Shown: in pieces, positions 13,461 through 22,023 of the stretch | How positions within the stretch are numbered: the stretch's first letter is position 1 | How the letters are laid out: each line of letters begins with the position of its first letter | NCBI GenBank assembly: GCA_040881505.1 | Contig: JBBEDC010000032.1 | Coordinates: 1 to 24,673, forward strand | Length of the DNA stretch: 24,673 nt | From: JBBEDC01 sp040881505 | GTDB taxonomy: Bacteria; Patescibacteriota; Andersenbacteria; UBA10190 | Direction of reading: 5' to 3' | Notes under the pieces: model-generated | What the model was told of the DNA's origin: nothing | The model's database searches: none | What the model saw: only the letters and a program-made list of their open reading frames with translations | Program-made: the position numbers and the translations under genes

Positions 13461-14177
13461 ATGGCTGATATTCGACTATTCCCTGCTTGGGATACGTTGA
13501 TTGATATCGGATCATACTCTATCCGCTGGTACGGTGTGCTGTATGTTGCTGCATTCTGGTTGGCCTGGTGGTGGCTGCCACGCTTGCAGCGTTTCCGGTC
13601 GCTGCGACTATCTCGAGACGAATGGACGGTTGCGGTTGCCGCCGGAGCGCTCGGGGTGCTCCTAGGTGGACGGCTCGGGTATGTTTTGTTTTACGAACCA
13701 CTCTTTTATTTCCATAATCCCCTGGAGGTGTTTGCTATCTGGAACGGAGGTATGAGCTCACACGGCGGCTTTATCGGCGTGGGGTTGGCGCTGTGGTGGG
13801 CAGCGAAGTACTTTGCGCGACCGCTGCTTGATCTGCTTGATATCGTAGTGGTTCCCGTTGCGCTTGGACTGGCACTAGGGCGACTAGGCAACTGGTTGAA
13901 TGGTGAACTGTATATCGGACAGGCGGCCTTGGTTGCCGCCGTAATTCATGTGGGCATAGCGCTTCTTTTGTTGCAGGTAATACAGCGCTCCAAAGTATCA
14001 GGAATATCAATTGCAGTGTTCTTGGTGTTGTACAGCCTGCAACGCTTCATATTCGAAGAATTCCGGATATTAGAATGGCCGGAGGTGCTTAACCTGACTC
14101 GTGGACAGCTGTTAACTGCGCCGGTACTGTGTATAGGACTATGGCTGCTGTATCGAATAAGGAAACAGGTAACGTAA
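13461..14177 (+). CDS. lgt: Prolipoprotein diacylglyceryl transferase
   Basis: A 238-residue polytopic membrane enzyme, slightly shorter than the usual 260-290. It attaches diacylglycerol to the lipobox cysteine of exported prolipoproteins, the first lipoprotein-maturation step. Signature residues are present: GGRLGYVLFYEP (69-80), NGGMSSHGGFIG (95-106, H101), RLGNWLNGEL (141-150; R141, N144, E149) and RFIFEEFR near the C terminus. It sits between mscS and the helicase-nuclease gene with short gaps, no SD and no own promoter, so an mscS-lgt-uvrD transcript is likely. Confidence 0.95.
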   Translation: MADIRLFPAWDTLIDIGSYSIRWYGVLYVAAFWLAWWWLPRLQRFRSLRLSRDEWTVAVAAGALGVLLGGRLGYVLFYEPLFYFHNPLEVFAIWNGGMSSHGGFIGVGLALWWAAKYFARPLLDLLDIVVVPVALGLALGRLGNWLNGELYIGQAALVAAVIHVGIALLLLQVIQRSKVSGISIAVFLVLYSLQRFIFEEFRILEWPEVLNLTRGQLLTAPVLCIGLWLLYRIRKQVT

Positions 14178-14191
14178 GAGAAGAAGCGCAA

Positions 14192-17100
14192 ATGCGCTTT
14201 GTTGAGCTGTACAAGCAGCTCAATCCTGGACAGAAGAAGGCGGTTGATACGACCGAAGGGCCTGTTATGGTGCTGGCTGGTCCGGGTACTGGCAAGACAC
14301 AGACGCTCGCCATGCGCATCGCCAATATTCTACAGACATCCCAGATGGATCCGCAGAACATCTTGTGTTTGACATTTACCGAGTCCGGTGTGGCAGCGAT
14401 GCGCAATCGCCTAGTGAGTATCATCGGCACGCCAGCCTACTACATTCGCATTCATACCTTTCATTCTTTTTGTAACGACATTATCGGCGAACGTCCGGAG
14501 TTGTTTGCACAAACGCGGGAATGGCAGGTATTAAGTGATGTGGAGTCGGTGCAAATGATGCAGTCCTTAATCGACACTCTACCAGGCACAAGTCCGCTCA
14601 AGCCTTTCGGGGATCCCTACTTGTTCTTGCGCGATATCACTGGAGCGATTCGGGATCTCAAACAGGAAGGGATATCGCCTCAAGACTTTGAAAAAATACT
14701 TCAGGCAATAAAGGGATTTACTGGAGTGGTAACAGAGCGTTTGCTGGATTTTCACAAGCTATCCCCGAAGGAACGGACGGAGGTTGCTTGTGAGGAATTC
14801 TTTGGTTTCCTGCAGGAAGCTGGGAAAACTCATCACTTGCCGCCTTCGCTCATGTTTGTAATTGACCATGTGTTTGAGGCATACCAGGGTCGCATTGCAA
14901 CCGCTGATGATGCTCGGGCTGCCGGTAAAGCGCGAACGCAGTTTAAAAACGACATAAAGAAATGGATTGAAGGGATGGCCCGCGCACTTGAAAAGCATTT
15001 CGATATTCAAAAGCTGTACGTTCGATACGGAAAAGAGCTGAAAAGCCGGGGACGGTACGACTACGAGGATATGATTTTAATGGTCGTGGAAGAGTTCAAG
15101 GGTAATTCCGACTTTTTGGCTGAGTATCAGGAGCAATTCCAGTACATCCTGGTTGATGAGTACCAAGATACCAATGGAGCCCAAAATGAAGTTGTAGAGC
15201 TGCTGGGCAGTTTCGATGATCGGCCTAACCTCTTTGTTGTGGGGGACGACAAGCAGTCAATTTATCGCTTTCAGGGGGCGTCGCTTAATAACATGCTGAC
15301 GTTTTACGAACGGTACAAGGAAGCAGTAGAGGTCGTATCTCTGGAGGAGAACTACCGCAGTCAGGAAGTTGTGCTTAAAGCCGCTCACGCTGTTATGTCC
15401 CACAATGAAGAATCGCTAGCCAAATACATCCCTGGTATTCGTACGGAACTTATACCGCGGGCAGGTCTTGTGGCTCACGCTATTGAGCGCCACGAGTTTG
15501 AATCCGAAGCGGGGGAGGAACACTTTATCGCCCAAAAAATCCAATTCCTCATTACCGAAGGGGCGAATCCGTCAGAGATCGCTGTTTTGTTTCGTTACAA
15601 TCGCGATGGAGCGAGATTGCTGCGGCTGCTTCGTAGTATGGGTATATCAGTGCGGCTTGAGGCCGGAGAGGATGTATTGCAGGACATAGCTGTTCAACAA
15701 ATGCTGACATTGTTGGCATATATTCATAATGTGGACCGCACCGCACTGTTAGCTGATATTTTGCAGTATGGGTTCTGGCAGCTGCCAGCTCTGGATGTCC
15801 TGAAAGTTGTTCGACATGCGGGACGCAATCGCAGCGATCTGCTTGAAGTGATTATGGATACTGAAAGCCTGGAGCGAGCCGGAGTGTCGGATCCTGATCC
15901 ATTTGTGCGCATTGCTGACCACATCGCCCGTTGGCGCCAGGATGTTGCGAACACTACGCTGCAGGATTTTTTACATCAGGTATTGCATGAATCCGGCTGG
16001 CTTGAATACTTGCTGCAATCGAAAGATCACTTAGTGACGCTTAAAAAGCTATCAACCGTACTGAATCGAGGAAAAGAATTTAATCGCACAAACCCTGTTG
16101 CCTCTTTAGGAGAATTTCTGGACACGATCGATCTGCTACGCCAATACAACATTGCGTTGTCCGCCGAGCCGTGGCAGGTGGCGGAAAACGCTGTGCGATT
16201 GATGACGGCGCATAAGGCTAAAGGACTTGAGTTTGAACATGTGTTTCTTACAAAAATGAATGACGGAAGCTGGGGGAATAACCGAACGCCGGCAAAAGTG
16301 CGTTTGCCGCACGGATTGGTACGGTACGACATGGTTGTAGCGGGGCAGAATAACGAAGACGAACGACGATTATTTTATGTGGCTATGACTCGGGCAAAAA
16401 AGACGTTGACTCTGACTCGCGCTGCTCATAACGATAAAGGGCGACCTACGGTTCCCTCAATATTCGTCAAAGAAATTCCTGAAGAACTGAGCCAGCTTGA
16501 GTATCACAACCAGCAGGACGCTGGCGTGGTAAGCGATATCGTATTGCAGTCCGTTAAGCCTCTGCCTTCGGCTACTGACGCTGATGTGCAAGCTTGGCTG
16601 AAAAGTATTTTGACCGAGTACGTTATGAGCGTGACACATTTGAATAACTATTTAGAATGTCCGCGGAAGTTTTATGTTAAGAACTTACTCCAGGTTCCGT
16701 CAGCCCGCACGACCCACCAAGCAATGGGAACGGCTGTACACGCTGCTCTCGATGATTTTTGTCGAACGTTCAAAGACGGTCAGGACGTACCGGACAAGAC
16801 TCTTCTACTAGAGCGGTTTCGCTATCATTTAGAGAAAGAAGTGTTAACGGAGGTAGAGCGGACCGATGCGTGGGAGAGGGGCGAACAGGATTTGGCTGCC
16901 TACTATGACCACTATCGGGACGAGTTGTGCAAGCATACGATCGGGGAATACAGCTTCGCCTCGCATGGCGTACAAGTTGATGGCCTTATGCTTACCGGAC
17001 TGATCGACAAGATCGAGTTGATTAACCCCGAAGAGGATTACAAGACGGATGGTACGTGGAAAGAAGGCGCGCTGGTTACCATTGTGGACTACAAGACCGG

Positions 17101-17401
17101 GAATCCCGATACGGGAGCATCTAAGATCAAAATAGGCGGACCATACCATCGCCAGCTCGTATTTTACAAACTGCTGTGTGATGGATCGTCGCGATTTCCA
17201 TATGAGTTTTCAAGCGCCGAGGTTGATTTCATCCGCCCGAGTGACAAAAAGGGGTTCGTAAAGAAGAAAGTGGAAGTTACTGACGCTGAAGTTGAGGAGC
17301 TTAAAGATACAATTCGTCGGGTATGGAATGAGATCCAGCAGCTCGCGTTTCTAGACGATGGCGCGGCTTGTGGGGAGTGCGAGGTGTGTACGGGAGAGTA
17401 A
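14192..17401 (+). CDS. UvrD/AddA-type helicase fused to a PD-(D/E)XK nuclease with cysteine staple
   Basis: 1069 residues from ATG 14192. An earlier GTG (14129) would overlap lgt and add an unconserved tail, whereas MRFVELYKQLNPGQKKAV is the expected UvrD start. The helicase has motif I GPGTGKT (30-36), motif II VDEYQDTN (about 320), GDDKQSIYRFQGA (about 350), the SF1 motif LMTAHKAKGLEF (about 670) and AMTRAKK. The C-terminal part (about 810-1069) is a RecB/AddB-type nuclease: ECPRKFYV (C823), GLIDKIELI and TIVDYKTGN (active site D and K), ending ACGECEVCTGE with C1060, C1063 and C1066. Four cysteines in this layout fit a 4Fe-4S staple as in AddB. It likely resects or repairs double-strand breaks as one chain. 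Confidence 0.93.
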   Translation: MRFVELYKQLNPGQKKAVDTTEGPVMVLAGPGTGKTQTLAMRIANILQTSQMDPQNILCLTFTESGVAAMRNRLVSIIGTPAYYIRIHTFHSFCNDIIGERPELFAQTREWQVLSDVESVQMMQSLIDTLPGTSPLKPFGDPYLFLRDITGAIRDLKQEGISPQDFEKILQAIKGFTGVVTERLLDFHKLSPKERTEVACEEFFGFLQEAGKTHHLPPSLMFVIDHVFEAYQGRIATADDARAAGKARTQFKNDIKKWIEGMARALEKHFDIQKLYVRYGKELKSRGRYDYEDMILMVVEEFKGNSDFLAEYQEQFQYILVDEYQDTNGAQNEVVELLGSFDDRPNLFVVGDDKQSIYRFQGASLNNMLTFYERYKEAVEVVSLEENYRSQEVVLKAAHAVMSHNEESLAKYIPGIRTELIPRAGLVAHAIERHEFESEAGEEHFIAQKIQFLITEGANPSEIAVLFRYNRDGARLLRLLRSMGISVRLEAGEDVLQDIAVQQMLTLLAYIHNVDRTALLADILQYGFWQLPALDVLKVVRHAGRNRSDLLEVIMDTESLERAGVSDPDPFVRIADHIARWRQDVANTTLQDFLHQVLHESGWLEYLLQSKDHLVTLKKLSTVLNRGKEFNRTNPVASLGEFLDTIDLLRQYNIALSAEPWQVAENAVRLMTAHKAKGLEFEHVFLTKMNDGSWGNNRTPAKVRLPHGLVRYDMVVAGQNNEDERRLFYVAMTRAKKTLTLTRAAHNDKGRPTVPSIFVKEIPEELSQLEYHNQQDAGVVSDIVLQSVKPLPSATDADVQAWLKSILTEYVMSVTHLNNYLECPRKFYVKNLLQVPSARTTHQAMGTAVHAALDDFCRTFKDGQDVPDKTLLLERFRYHLEKEVLTEVERTDAWERGEQDLAAYYDHYRDELCKHTIGEYSFASHGVQVDGLMLTGLIDKIELINPEEDYKTDGTWKEGALVTIVDYKTGNPDTGASKIKIGGPYHRQLVFYKLLCDGSSRFPYEFSSAEVDFIRPSDKKGFVKKKVEVTDAEVEELKDTIRRVWNEIQQLAFLDDGAACGECEVCTGE

Positions 17402-17433
17402 TAGGAGCAGCTGCAGGCAAGTAAAACGGAGGG

Positions 17434-17462
17434 TTGGAAGTTTTATTCCCGGAAGGTACACT
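17434..17462 (+). promoter_or_regulatory. Promoter of the coiled-coil gene
   Basis: -35 TTGGAA (17434-17439), 17-nt spacer, -10 TACACT (17457-17462), with the ATG 13 nt later at 17476. This explains the TTG at 17434 as promoter rather than start codon. Confidence 0.45.
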
Positions 17463-17475
17463 ATCTGATACACGT

Positions 17476-17988
17476 ATGGTGAAAAAGAAGAACAACAAAG
17501 ACCCGCAAGATAGTCCTGACTGGCAGCGGTATGCTGGTGCGCAAATGGAGGAAATGAAGGATATGTTCCAAGCGATTAAGGAGTATACGGCGGATATTCC
17601 TGCGATGAAGGAAGATATTACCGTGATGAAAGAAGATATTACCGTGATGAAAGAGGACATTACCGTGATGAAAGAGGACATTACCGTGATGAAAGGCGAT
17701 ATCACTGTTATGCAGGGCGACATAAAGGGCATGAAAGGGCAAATTGCCCACATTCTCACCTGGGAAAATGACGTTAAGCTCATTCCCACCATATTTGAAG
17801 AGGTAGGTAAGTTACGAGTAGATACTAATGTTTTGAAAGTGGAAGTGGGTAAGGTGCGGGAAGATGTGGATATTCTCAAGCAAGCAATGAAGCTTTTGGG
17901 AAGCGATACTAAGCGGGTAGAGAAACTTGAAGAACGAGTAAATCAGCTCGAACAAGAATTGCAAGAGGTTCGAGCAGCCCAGCGTTAA
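17476..17988 (+). CDS. Coiled-coil protein built on a heptad tandem repeat
   Basis: 170 residues from ATG 17476. A lysine-rich N terminus (VKKKNNKD) and an ordinary helical stretch lead to seven tandem heptads (MKEDITV), then further coiled coil (about 105-170) with KRVEKLEERVNQLEQELQEV near the end. Ile sits at heptad position a and Met at d. No signal peptide or TM segment is seen, and no enzymatic motif. It is likely a rod-like oligomerising or scaffolding protein. Similar low-complexity coiled-coil proteins are common in Patescibacteria, but function is unknown. The stop codon overlaps the stop of the convergent flavoprotein gene by 3 nt. Confidence 0.7.
   Translation: MVKKKNNKDPQDSPDWQRYAGAQMEEMKDMFQAIKEYTADIPAMKEDITVMKEDITVMKEDITVMKEDITVMKGDITVMQGDIKGMKGQIAHILTWENDVKLIPTIFEEVGKLRVDTNVLKVEVGKVREDVDILKQAMKLLGSDTKRVEKLEERVNQLEQELQEVRAAQR
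17605..17751 (+). repeat. 21-bp tandem repeat, seven units
   Basis: Seven consecutive 21-bp units each start with ATG: 17605, 17626, 17647, 17668, 17689, 17710 and 17731. Units 3 and 4 are identical and units 1-2 nearly so. Units 5-7 are progressively divergent. Each unit encodes one coiled-coil heptad. It is an in-frame expandable array and not a CRISPR, since there are no spacers. Confidence 0.85.
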
Positions 17989-19613
17989 TCCCGGGCTAAG
18001 TGCTCCATAGCGTACTCAAGCGTAGTACCGATTTTCTTGTTAGGGTTGAACATGTTATCTGGATCAAAAATCCTCTTTGTTTCAGCGAAGAGCTCATATA
18101 TTTGTTCTCCATACATTTGCTTCAAGAATGGAGAGCGGATCAGTCCGTCATTATGTTCGCCACTCATAGAGCCGTGAAATTCAAAGACAAGATCATATAC
18201 TTCCTTAGCTAGTTTTGGAATGATGTCACGCTGTTTGGGATCGGTTAGATCCATTAAAGGAATGATGTGAAAGTTCGCATCCCCAATGTGTCCGGCTACG
18301 GTATACGTTATATCGTACCGGCTTAAAATCTCATCAAGACGAGGGAGAAACTGAGGCAGCTGTGCGGCCCGTACGGTTAAGTCATCGATAAAAGGAGCCG
18401 TGTGCTTATCCTTCACCTTGTTCCGCAGTAAGTTAAAACTTTCGTGGCGAATGACCCAATATTTTTTAGCCTCTGCAGCATTTTTGGTAACGCGGGTTTT
18501 GATGTCGAATGATTGCAGGGCAGCTCGGGCGGCGTGAGCGCGGCGCTGGACTTCATCTTTGCTGGGACCAGTGAATTCCGCCAAAAGAATCAACTTCGGC
18601 AGACCACCTGTCACAAGCAGCTTTAACTCAGGGAGAAACCTTAAGCCGAGTGTAAAAACATTTCCGCCCATCTGCTTGAGCATTTGCGGGAAATACTTGA
18701 GAGCAATGGAGAGGGTATGGTCATCGTATGATTCAAAGCTCTCAGGCGTATACCGCAGCACGGTCTTTACGATTTGTGCTAAGGCGCTGATGTCACGCAG
18801 GAAGATCACCAGCATGGTGGAATGGGGTTTTGGGTGAATCAATCGGAACGTTATCTCGCTTGTAATCCCCAGTGTGCCTTGGGATCCCACGAAGAGCTTA
18901 CTGAGGTCAAAAGTTCTTCGATCCCACACATTCCAGAGATGATACCCGGTAGAGTCTTTCGTGACGTGCGGCTTGGCTGTCTGGATAGCATTGAAGTTAT
19001 CTTCGAGCAATGCATACATTCGGCGGTAGATATCGCCCTCCAGGTCATCTTGCTGCATCTTCATGTCCAGCTCGTGGCGGTTCAGAGCTTCGAGCGTGTA
19101 TTCTTTTCCATCTCGCAGCAGCACCTTTAATTGCTTGACGTATCGCTCCGTCTTGCCGTAGGCAAGCGTTTTTTCTCCGCCAGCGTTGTTGTTCACCATG
19201 CCGCCGACGGTACAGATCTCTCGCGAGGCCGGATATGACGGCATAAGTAAGCCGTGTTCGAGGGTTTTCTTTTCAAAATCACGGTAAAAGGCACCGGGCT
19301 GCGTTGTGATCATAAAGTCTTGTACGGATTGAATGTGGTGTAGGTGTCGGTTAACGTCGACGATAATAGATTCGTTAATAGAGCCGCCGCTCATGCAGGT
19401 ACCGCCAGAGCGGATCGTAAGTGACAGATTCTGGTCGGGACGATCTGCAACATAGTGAATTAAGCGTTGCATATCAGCTACGGTTTTAGGGTAGACAACC
19501 ACCTGCGGCCTAACGGAAAACAGGCTGGCATCCCGGCTGTAAGTTGTGAGGGCGGCATCGCTATTATCGACTTCTCCCTCCATAATCTTGTGCAGTTCCT
19601 CCACCAGCGTCAT
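17985..19613 (-). CDS. FAD-linked oxidase, GlcD / D-lactate dehydrogenase-like
   Basis: A 542-residue cytosolic flavoprotein with FAD-binding-4 and FAD-oxidase-C domains. N-terminal FAD motifs are SLTIRSGGTCMSGGS (about 58-72) and CTVGGMVNNNAGGEKTLAYG. The C-terminal metal and substrate motifs are GHIGDANFH and SGEHNDGLIRSPFL, then a C-terminal RIFDPDNMFNPNKK. It oxidises a 2-hydroxyacid such as D-lactate, glycolate or D-2-hydroxyglutarate. No iron-sulfur domain follows, so it is the short form rather than the FAD/4Fe-4S fusion. Substrate and electron acceptor cannot be assigned. The promoter is an extended -10 lying 8 nt before the ATG. It is divergent from the cupredoxin gene with a 62-bp gap. 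Confidence 0.92.
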   Translation of the reverse strand: MTLVEELHKIMEGEVDNSDAALTTYSRDASLFSVRPQVVVYPKTVADMQRLIHYVADRPDQNLSLTIRSGGTCMSGGSINESIIVDVNRHLHHIQSVQDFMITTQPGAFYRDFEKKTLEHGLLMPSYPASREICTVGGMVNNNAGGEKTLAYGKTERYVKQLKVLLRDGKEYTLEALNRHELDMKMQQDDLEGDIYRRMYALLEDNFNAIQTAKPHVTKDSTGYHLWNVWDRRTFDLSKLFVGSQGTLGITSEITFRLIHPKPHSTMLVIFLRDISALAQIVKTVLRYTPESFESYDDHTLSIALKYFPQMLKQMGGNVFTLGLRFLPELKLLVTGGLPKLILLAEFTGPSKDEVQRRAHAARAALQSFDIKTRVTKNAAEAKKYWVIRHESFNLLRNKVKDKHTAPFIDDLTVRAAQLPQFLPRLDEILSRYDITYTVAGHIGDANFHIIPLMDLTDPKQRDIIPKLAKEVYDLVFEFHGSMSGEHNDGLIRSPFLKQMYGEQIYELFAETKRIFDPDNMFNPNKKIGTTLEYAMEHLARD

Positions 19614-19621
19614 CGCGTTTT

Positions 19622-19630
19622 ATCATACCA
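19622..19630 (-). promoter_or_regulatory. Extended -10 promoter of the FAD oxidase gene
   Basis: On the minus strand TG-G-TATGAT (19630-19622) ends 8 nt before ATG 19613. No SD, so a leaderless mRNA is predicted. Confidence 0.55.
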
Positions 19631-19660
19631 TAGACAAGGTTGCAGCCCGTCGTTTTTCGA

Positions 19661-19669
19661 TGGTAAGAT
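19661..19669 (+). promoter_or_regulatory. Extended -10 promoter of the cupredoxin gene
   Basis: TG-G-TAAGAT (19661-19669) ends 6 nt before ATG 19676. No SD. It faces away from the FAD oxidase promoter in the same 62-bp gap. Confidence 0.5.
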
Positions 19670-19675
19670 ACCCAT

Positions 19676-20191
19676 ATGAAAACATCTGCAATCATCATAA
19701 CAATTGGGGTTATCCTCATTCTAGCCATCGCAGGCCTGGCTTTTTTCCGCTCAACAGGCGAAGAGGTAGTTTCGCCTGATCCGACGCCGCCGGAAAACAC
19801 TTTTGAGCCAGTAGCTGATCCATTTCAGCAGGAAGTAGAATTCGAGCCACAAGCGCCGTCCGATGGGCAAAATGCGGCAAGTGCTACGCCGGTTGTAGAA
19901 GCAACAGAGCCTACCTCGCAGGAGGCGACCATCCGTATTTCCGAAACCGGTTTCTCGCCCACGCAGCTTACCGTTGCAGCGGGTACGACCGTTACGTTTG
20001 TTAATGACGGACAGGCATTACATTGGCCGGCGTCAGATCTTCATCCCACTCATACTGCCCTGCCGGGTTTCGACGCAAAGCGCGGATTGCCGACTGGAGA
20101 GACGTATTCGTACACTTTTACCGAAGTGGGAACATGGCGCTTTCATGATCACTTGAATCCCCAGGAAACAGGCACTGTCGTTGTCGAGTAA
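19676..20191 (+). CDS. Membrane-anchored cupredoxin-like protein lacking the copper cysteine
   Basis: 171 residues. An N-terminal hydrophobic anchor (about 5-24) and a Pro/Glu-rich linker (30-82) display a cupredoxin domain (84-171) outside the cell: FSPTQLTVAAGTTVTFVNDG and YTFTEVGTWRF...TGTVVV. Type 1 copper proteins need one Cys and two His. This protein has no cysteine at all. Aligned to the usual YYCTIHPFMTG, the Cys is D158 and the usual His is N161, in FHDHLNP. The clustered histidines H116, H123, H126, H157 and H159 may bind a metal in another way. The gene stands alone between its own promoter and a strong terminator. Confidence 0.85.
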   Translation: MKTSAIIITIGVILILAIAGLAFFRSTGEEVVSPDPTPPENTFEPVADPFQQEVEFEPQAPSDGQNAASATPVVEATEPTSQEATIRISETGFSPTQLTVAAGTTVTFVNDGQALHWPASDLHPTHTALPGFDAKRGLPTGETYSYTFTEVGTWRFHDHLNPQETGTVVVE

Positions 20192-20213
20192 TATTTGGTT
20201 CGTAGTTCATATG

Positions 20214-20245
20214 AGCAGGGCTCCAAGGAAAGAGCCCTGCTTTTT
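20214..20245 (+). terminator. Strong intrinsic terminator after the cupredoxin gene
   Basis: A perfect 10-bp stem AGCAGGGCTC (20214-20223) / GAGCCCTGCT (20232-20241), 8-nt loop, followed by a T run ending at 20245. It separates the cupredoxin gene from the pil operon. Confidence 0.92.
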
Positions 20246-20270
20246 GATGGCGGAGGGGTAACGCGCAATG

Positions 20271-20279
20271 TGATATACT
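20271..20279 (+). promoter_or_regulatory. Extended -10 promoter of pilB
   Basis: TG-A-TATACT (20271-20279) ends 7 nt before ATG 20287. The GGAGGG between is only 1 nt from the ATG, too close to act as an SD. Confidence 0.55.
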
Positions 20280-20286
20280 GGAGGGC

Positions 20287-22011
20287 ATGGCACAAATTGC
20301 GGATGCAATCCTTCAGCAGTTATTAGAGCAGCAGCTTGTTAAGGCTGAAGAGATTCCGGCTATCCGGGAAGAAACAAAAGCCAAAGGGGATCTGCGAGCA
20401 GTGCTTGTGGATACCAAGCGAGTGGGAGAGGAAGATTTTACAAAGGCGCACGCTGCAGCGCTAGCCTTGCCGTACGTTAATCTCAGGGATGTTGTAATTT
20501 CCAAGGATGTTCTGAATGTCATTCCAGAGTCTACCGCTCGGGGACATATGATTATTGCCTATGAGCAGACGGCTGAAACGCTCAAGGTTGCCATGGCTAA
20601 TCCTAACGACCGGCAGATCGTTGAATTTATTCACAAGAAAGTTGATAAGGCAGTGGATATCGCACTTGCTAGCCCAAGCGGTATTAAAGAAGCGATCGGC
20701 CAATATCAGGAAACATTAGAAACCGAACTGCAAAATCTAGTAGATGAGGCCAAAGGAGCGCTTCAGGTAGATGGGGACCTAGCAAAGGCGGCAGAGGATT
20801 TGCCGACGATCAAGATTACCGAATCGATCCTCAAGCACGCTATTCTCCAGGAGGCATCAGATATTCACATTGAGCCCACCGAAACGAAGGTAGTTATCCG
20901 CTATCGCGTTGATGGCATGTTACATGACGTATTAGTGCTTCCCAAAGCAGTTATTGCCGGCATTGTGGCCCGTATTAAAGTATTGAGTAATTTAAAGATT
21001 GACGAGCATCGCTTGCCGCAGGACGGACGGTTTAAAATGGAGAGCGATGATTACAAGGTGGCGTTTCGTGTTTCAACCTTGCCAGTCTATGACGGTGAAA
21101 AGGTTGTCATGCGTCTGTTGGATGAATCCGGACACGGGTTGGGGCTGGATGATATTGGGATGCAGCCCAAGCACTTGAAGATGTTTCGAGACAACGTCAG
21201 CAAGCCGCACGGCATGGTGCTGGTCACGGGCCCAACTGGATCTGGTAAAACAACCACACTGTACGCGGCTATGCGTGAAATCAATCAGCCGGAGGTGAAT
21301 ATTAGCACCGTAGAAGATCCGATTGAATACAGGATGGAGCGTATTAACCAGACGCAGGTGCAGCCGCAGATTGGACTGACATTTTCTAACGGTTTGCGCG
21401 CACTCGTGCGTCAAGATCCGGACGTGATCATGGTTGGAGAAATTCGAGACGAGGAAACGGCGGCTTTGGCTGTGAACGCGTCCTTGACTGGACACTTGGT
21501 GCTGTCAACGCTGCATACCAACAGCGCAGCTGGTGCGATCCCGCGCCTGGTTGATATGAAGGTAGAGCCGTTTTTAATATCCTCGACCGTTAATCTTCTC
21601 ATGGCTCAGCGTCTGGTGCGCCGCTTGTGCGGCGAGTGTCGTCAGGAGGCAGCGATTGATAAGACAATATTGGATAGTATTGCAGTGGTGGTTGATCTGG
21701 AGGAGACGCTGGCGGTTTTAAAGCGCGAAGGAACAATAGAAGAAGGAACAACGTGGGAAACCATCAAAATATATCTGCCGCAGGGATGCCGGAAGTGTAA
21801 TAACGGATACAAAGGGCGGCTTGGCTTGTATGAGATGATGGAATCCACCCCGTCAATTCAAAAACTCATTACCAGTAACGTCTCCGCGCATGATCTGGAG
21901 ATGAAGGCACGGGAGGAACAGCAGATGGTTGCCATGTTTGAAGACGGATTAATGAAAGTAATATCAGGTCAGACAAGCGTTGAGGAAATCCTTCGAGTCG
22001 CGAAGGAATAA
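20287..22011 (+). CDS. pilB: Type IV pilus assembly ATPase PilB
   Basis: A 574-residue GspE/PilB ATPase of the usual length. Residues 1-130 are the N-terminal MshEN-like domain (LLEQQLVKAEEI, FTKAHAAALALPYVNL). The ATPase core has Walker A GPTGSGKT (315-322), the Asp box around DIHIEP, and Walker B DVIMVGE (379-385), then HLVLSTLHTN. The zinc motif is two pairs, C448-x2-C451 and C501-x2-C504. It hydrolyses ATP on the cytosolic face to drive polymerisation of pilins. pilC follows 18 nt after the stop. The transcript is predicted leaderless. Confidence 0.97.
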   Translation: MAQIADAILQQLLEQQLVKAEEIPAIREETKAKGDLRAVLVDTKRVGEEDFTKAHAAALALPYVNLRDVVISKDVLNVIPESTARGHMIIAYEQTAETLKVAMANPNDRQIVEFIHKKVDKAVDIALASPSGIKEAIGQYQETLETELQNLVDEAKGALQVDGDLAKAAEDLPTIKITESILKHAILQEASDIHIEPTETKVVIRYRVDGMLHDVLVLPKAVIAGIVARIKVLSNLKIDEHRLPQDGRFKMESDDYKVAFRVSTLPVYDGEKVVMRLLDESGHGLGLDDIGMQPKHLKMFRDNVSKPHGMVLVTGPTGSGKTTTLYAAMREINQPEVNISTVEDPIEYRMERINQTQVQPQIGLTFSNGLRALVRQDPDVIMVGEIRDEETAALAVNASLTGHLVLSTLHTNSAAGAIPRLVDMKVEPFLISSTVNLLMAQRLVRRLCGECRQEAAIDKTILDSIAVVVDLEETLAVLKREGTIEEGTTWETIKIYLPQGCRKCNNGYKGRLGLYEMMESTPSIQKLITSNVSAHDLEMKAREEQQMVAMFEDGLMKVISGQTSVEEILRVAKE

Positions 22012-22014
22012 GTT

Positions 22015-22023
22015 TGGTATACT
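22015..22023 (+). promoter_or_regulatory. Extended -10 promoter of pilC
   Basis: TG-G-TATACT (22015-22023) ends 6 nt before ATG 22030. It is the best match to the extended -10 consensus in the window. It lies between pilB and pilC, so pilC may also be transcribed separately. Confidence 0.5.

Noticed and set aside
14129..14191. Longer start (GTG 14129 or ATG 14141) for the helicase-nuclease
   Set aside because: It would overlap lgt and add residues not expected in the family; ATG 14192 gives the usual UvrD N terminus right after the lgt stop.
17434..17475. TTG start for the coiled-coil gene
   Set aside because: The TTG is part of a TTGGAA -35 box paired at 17 nt with TACACT. ATG 17476 is a better start.
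17605..17751. 21-bp repeats as a CRISPR or intergenic array
   Set aside because: The units are contiguous, in frame and encode regular heptads; there are no spacers.
20280..20285. GGAGGG before pilB as a Shine-Dalgarno sequence
   Set aside because: It ends 1 nt from the ATG, far too close for ribosome pairing. It is probably coincidental within a leaderless promoter.
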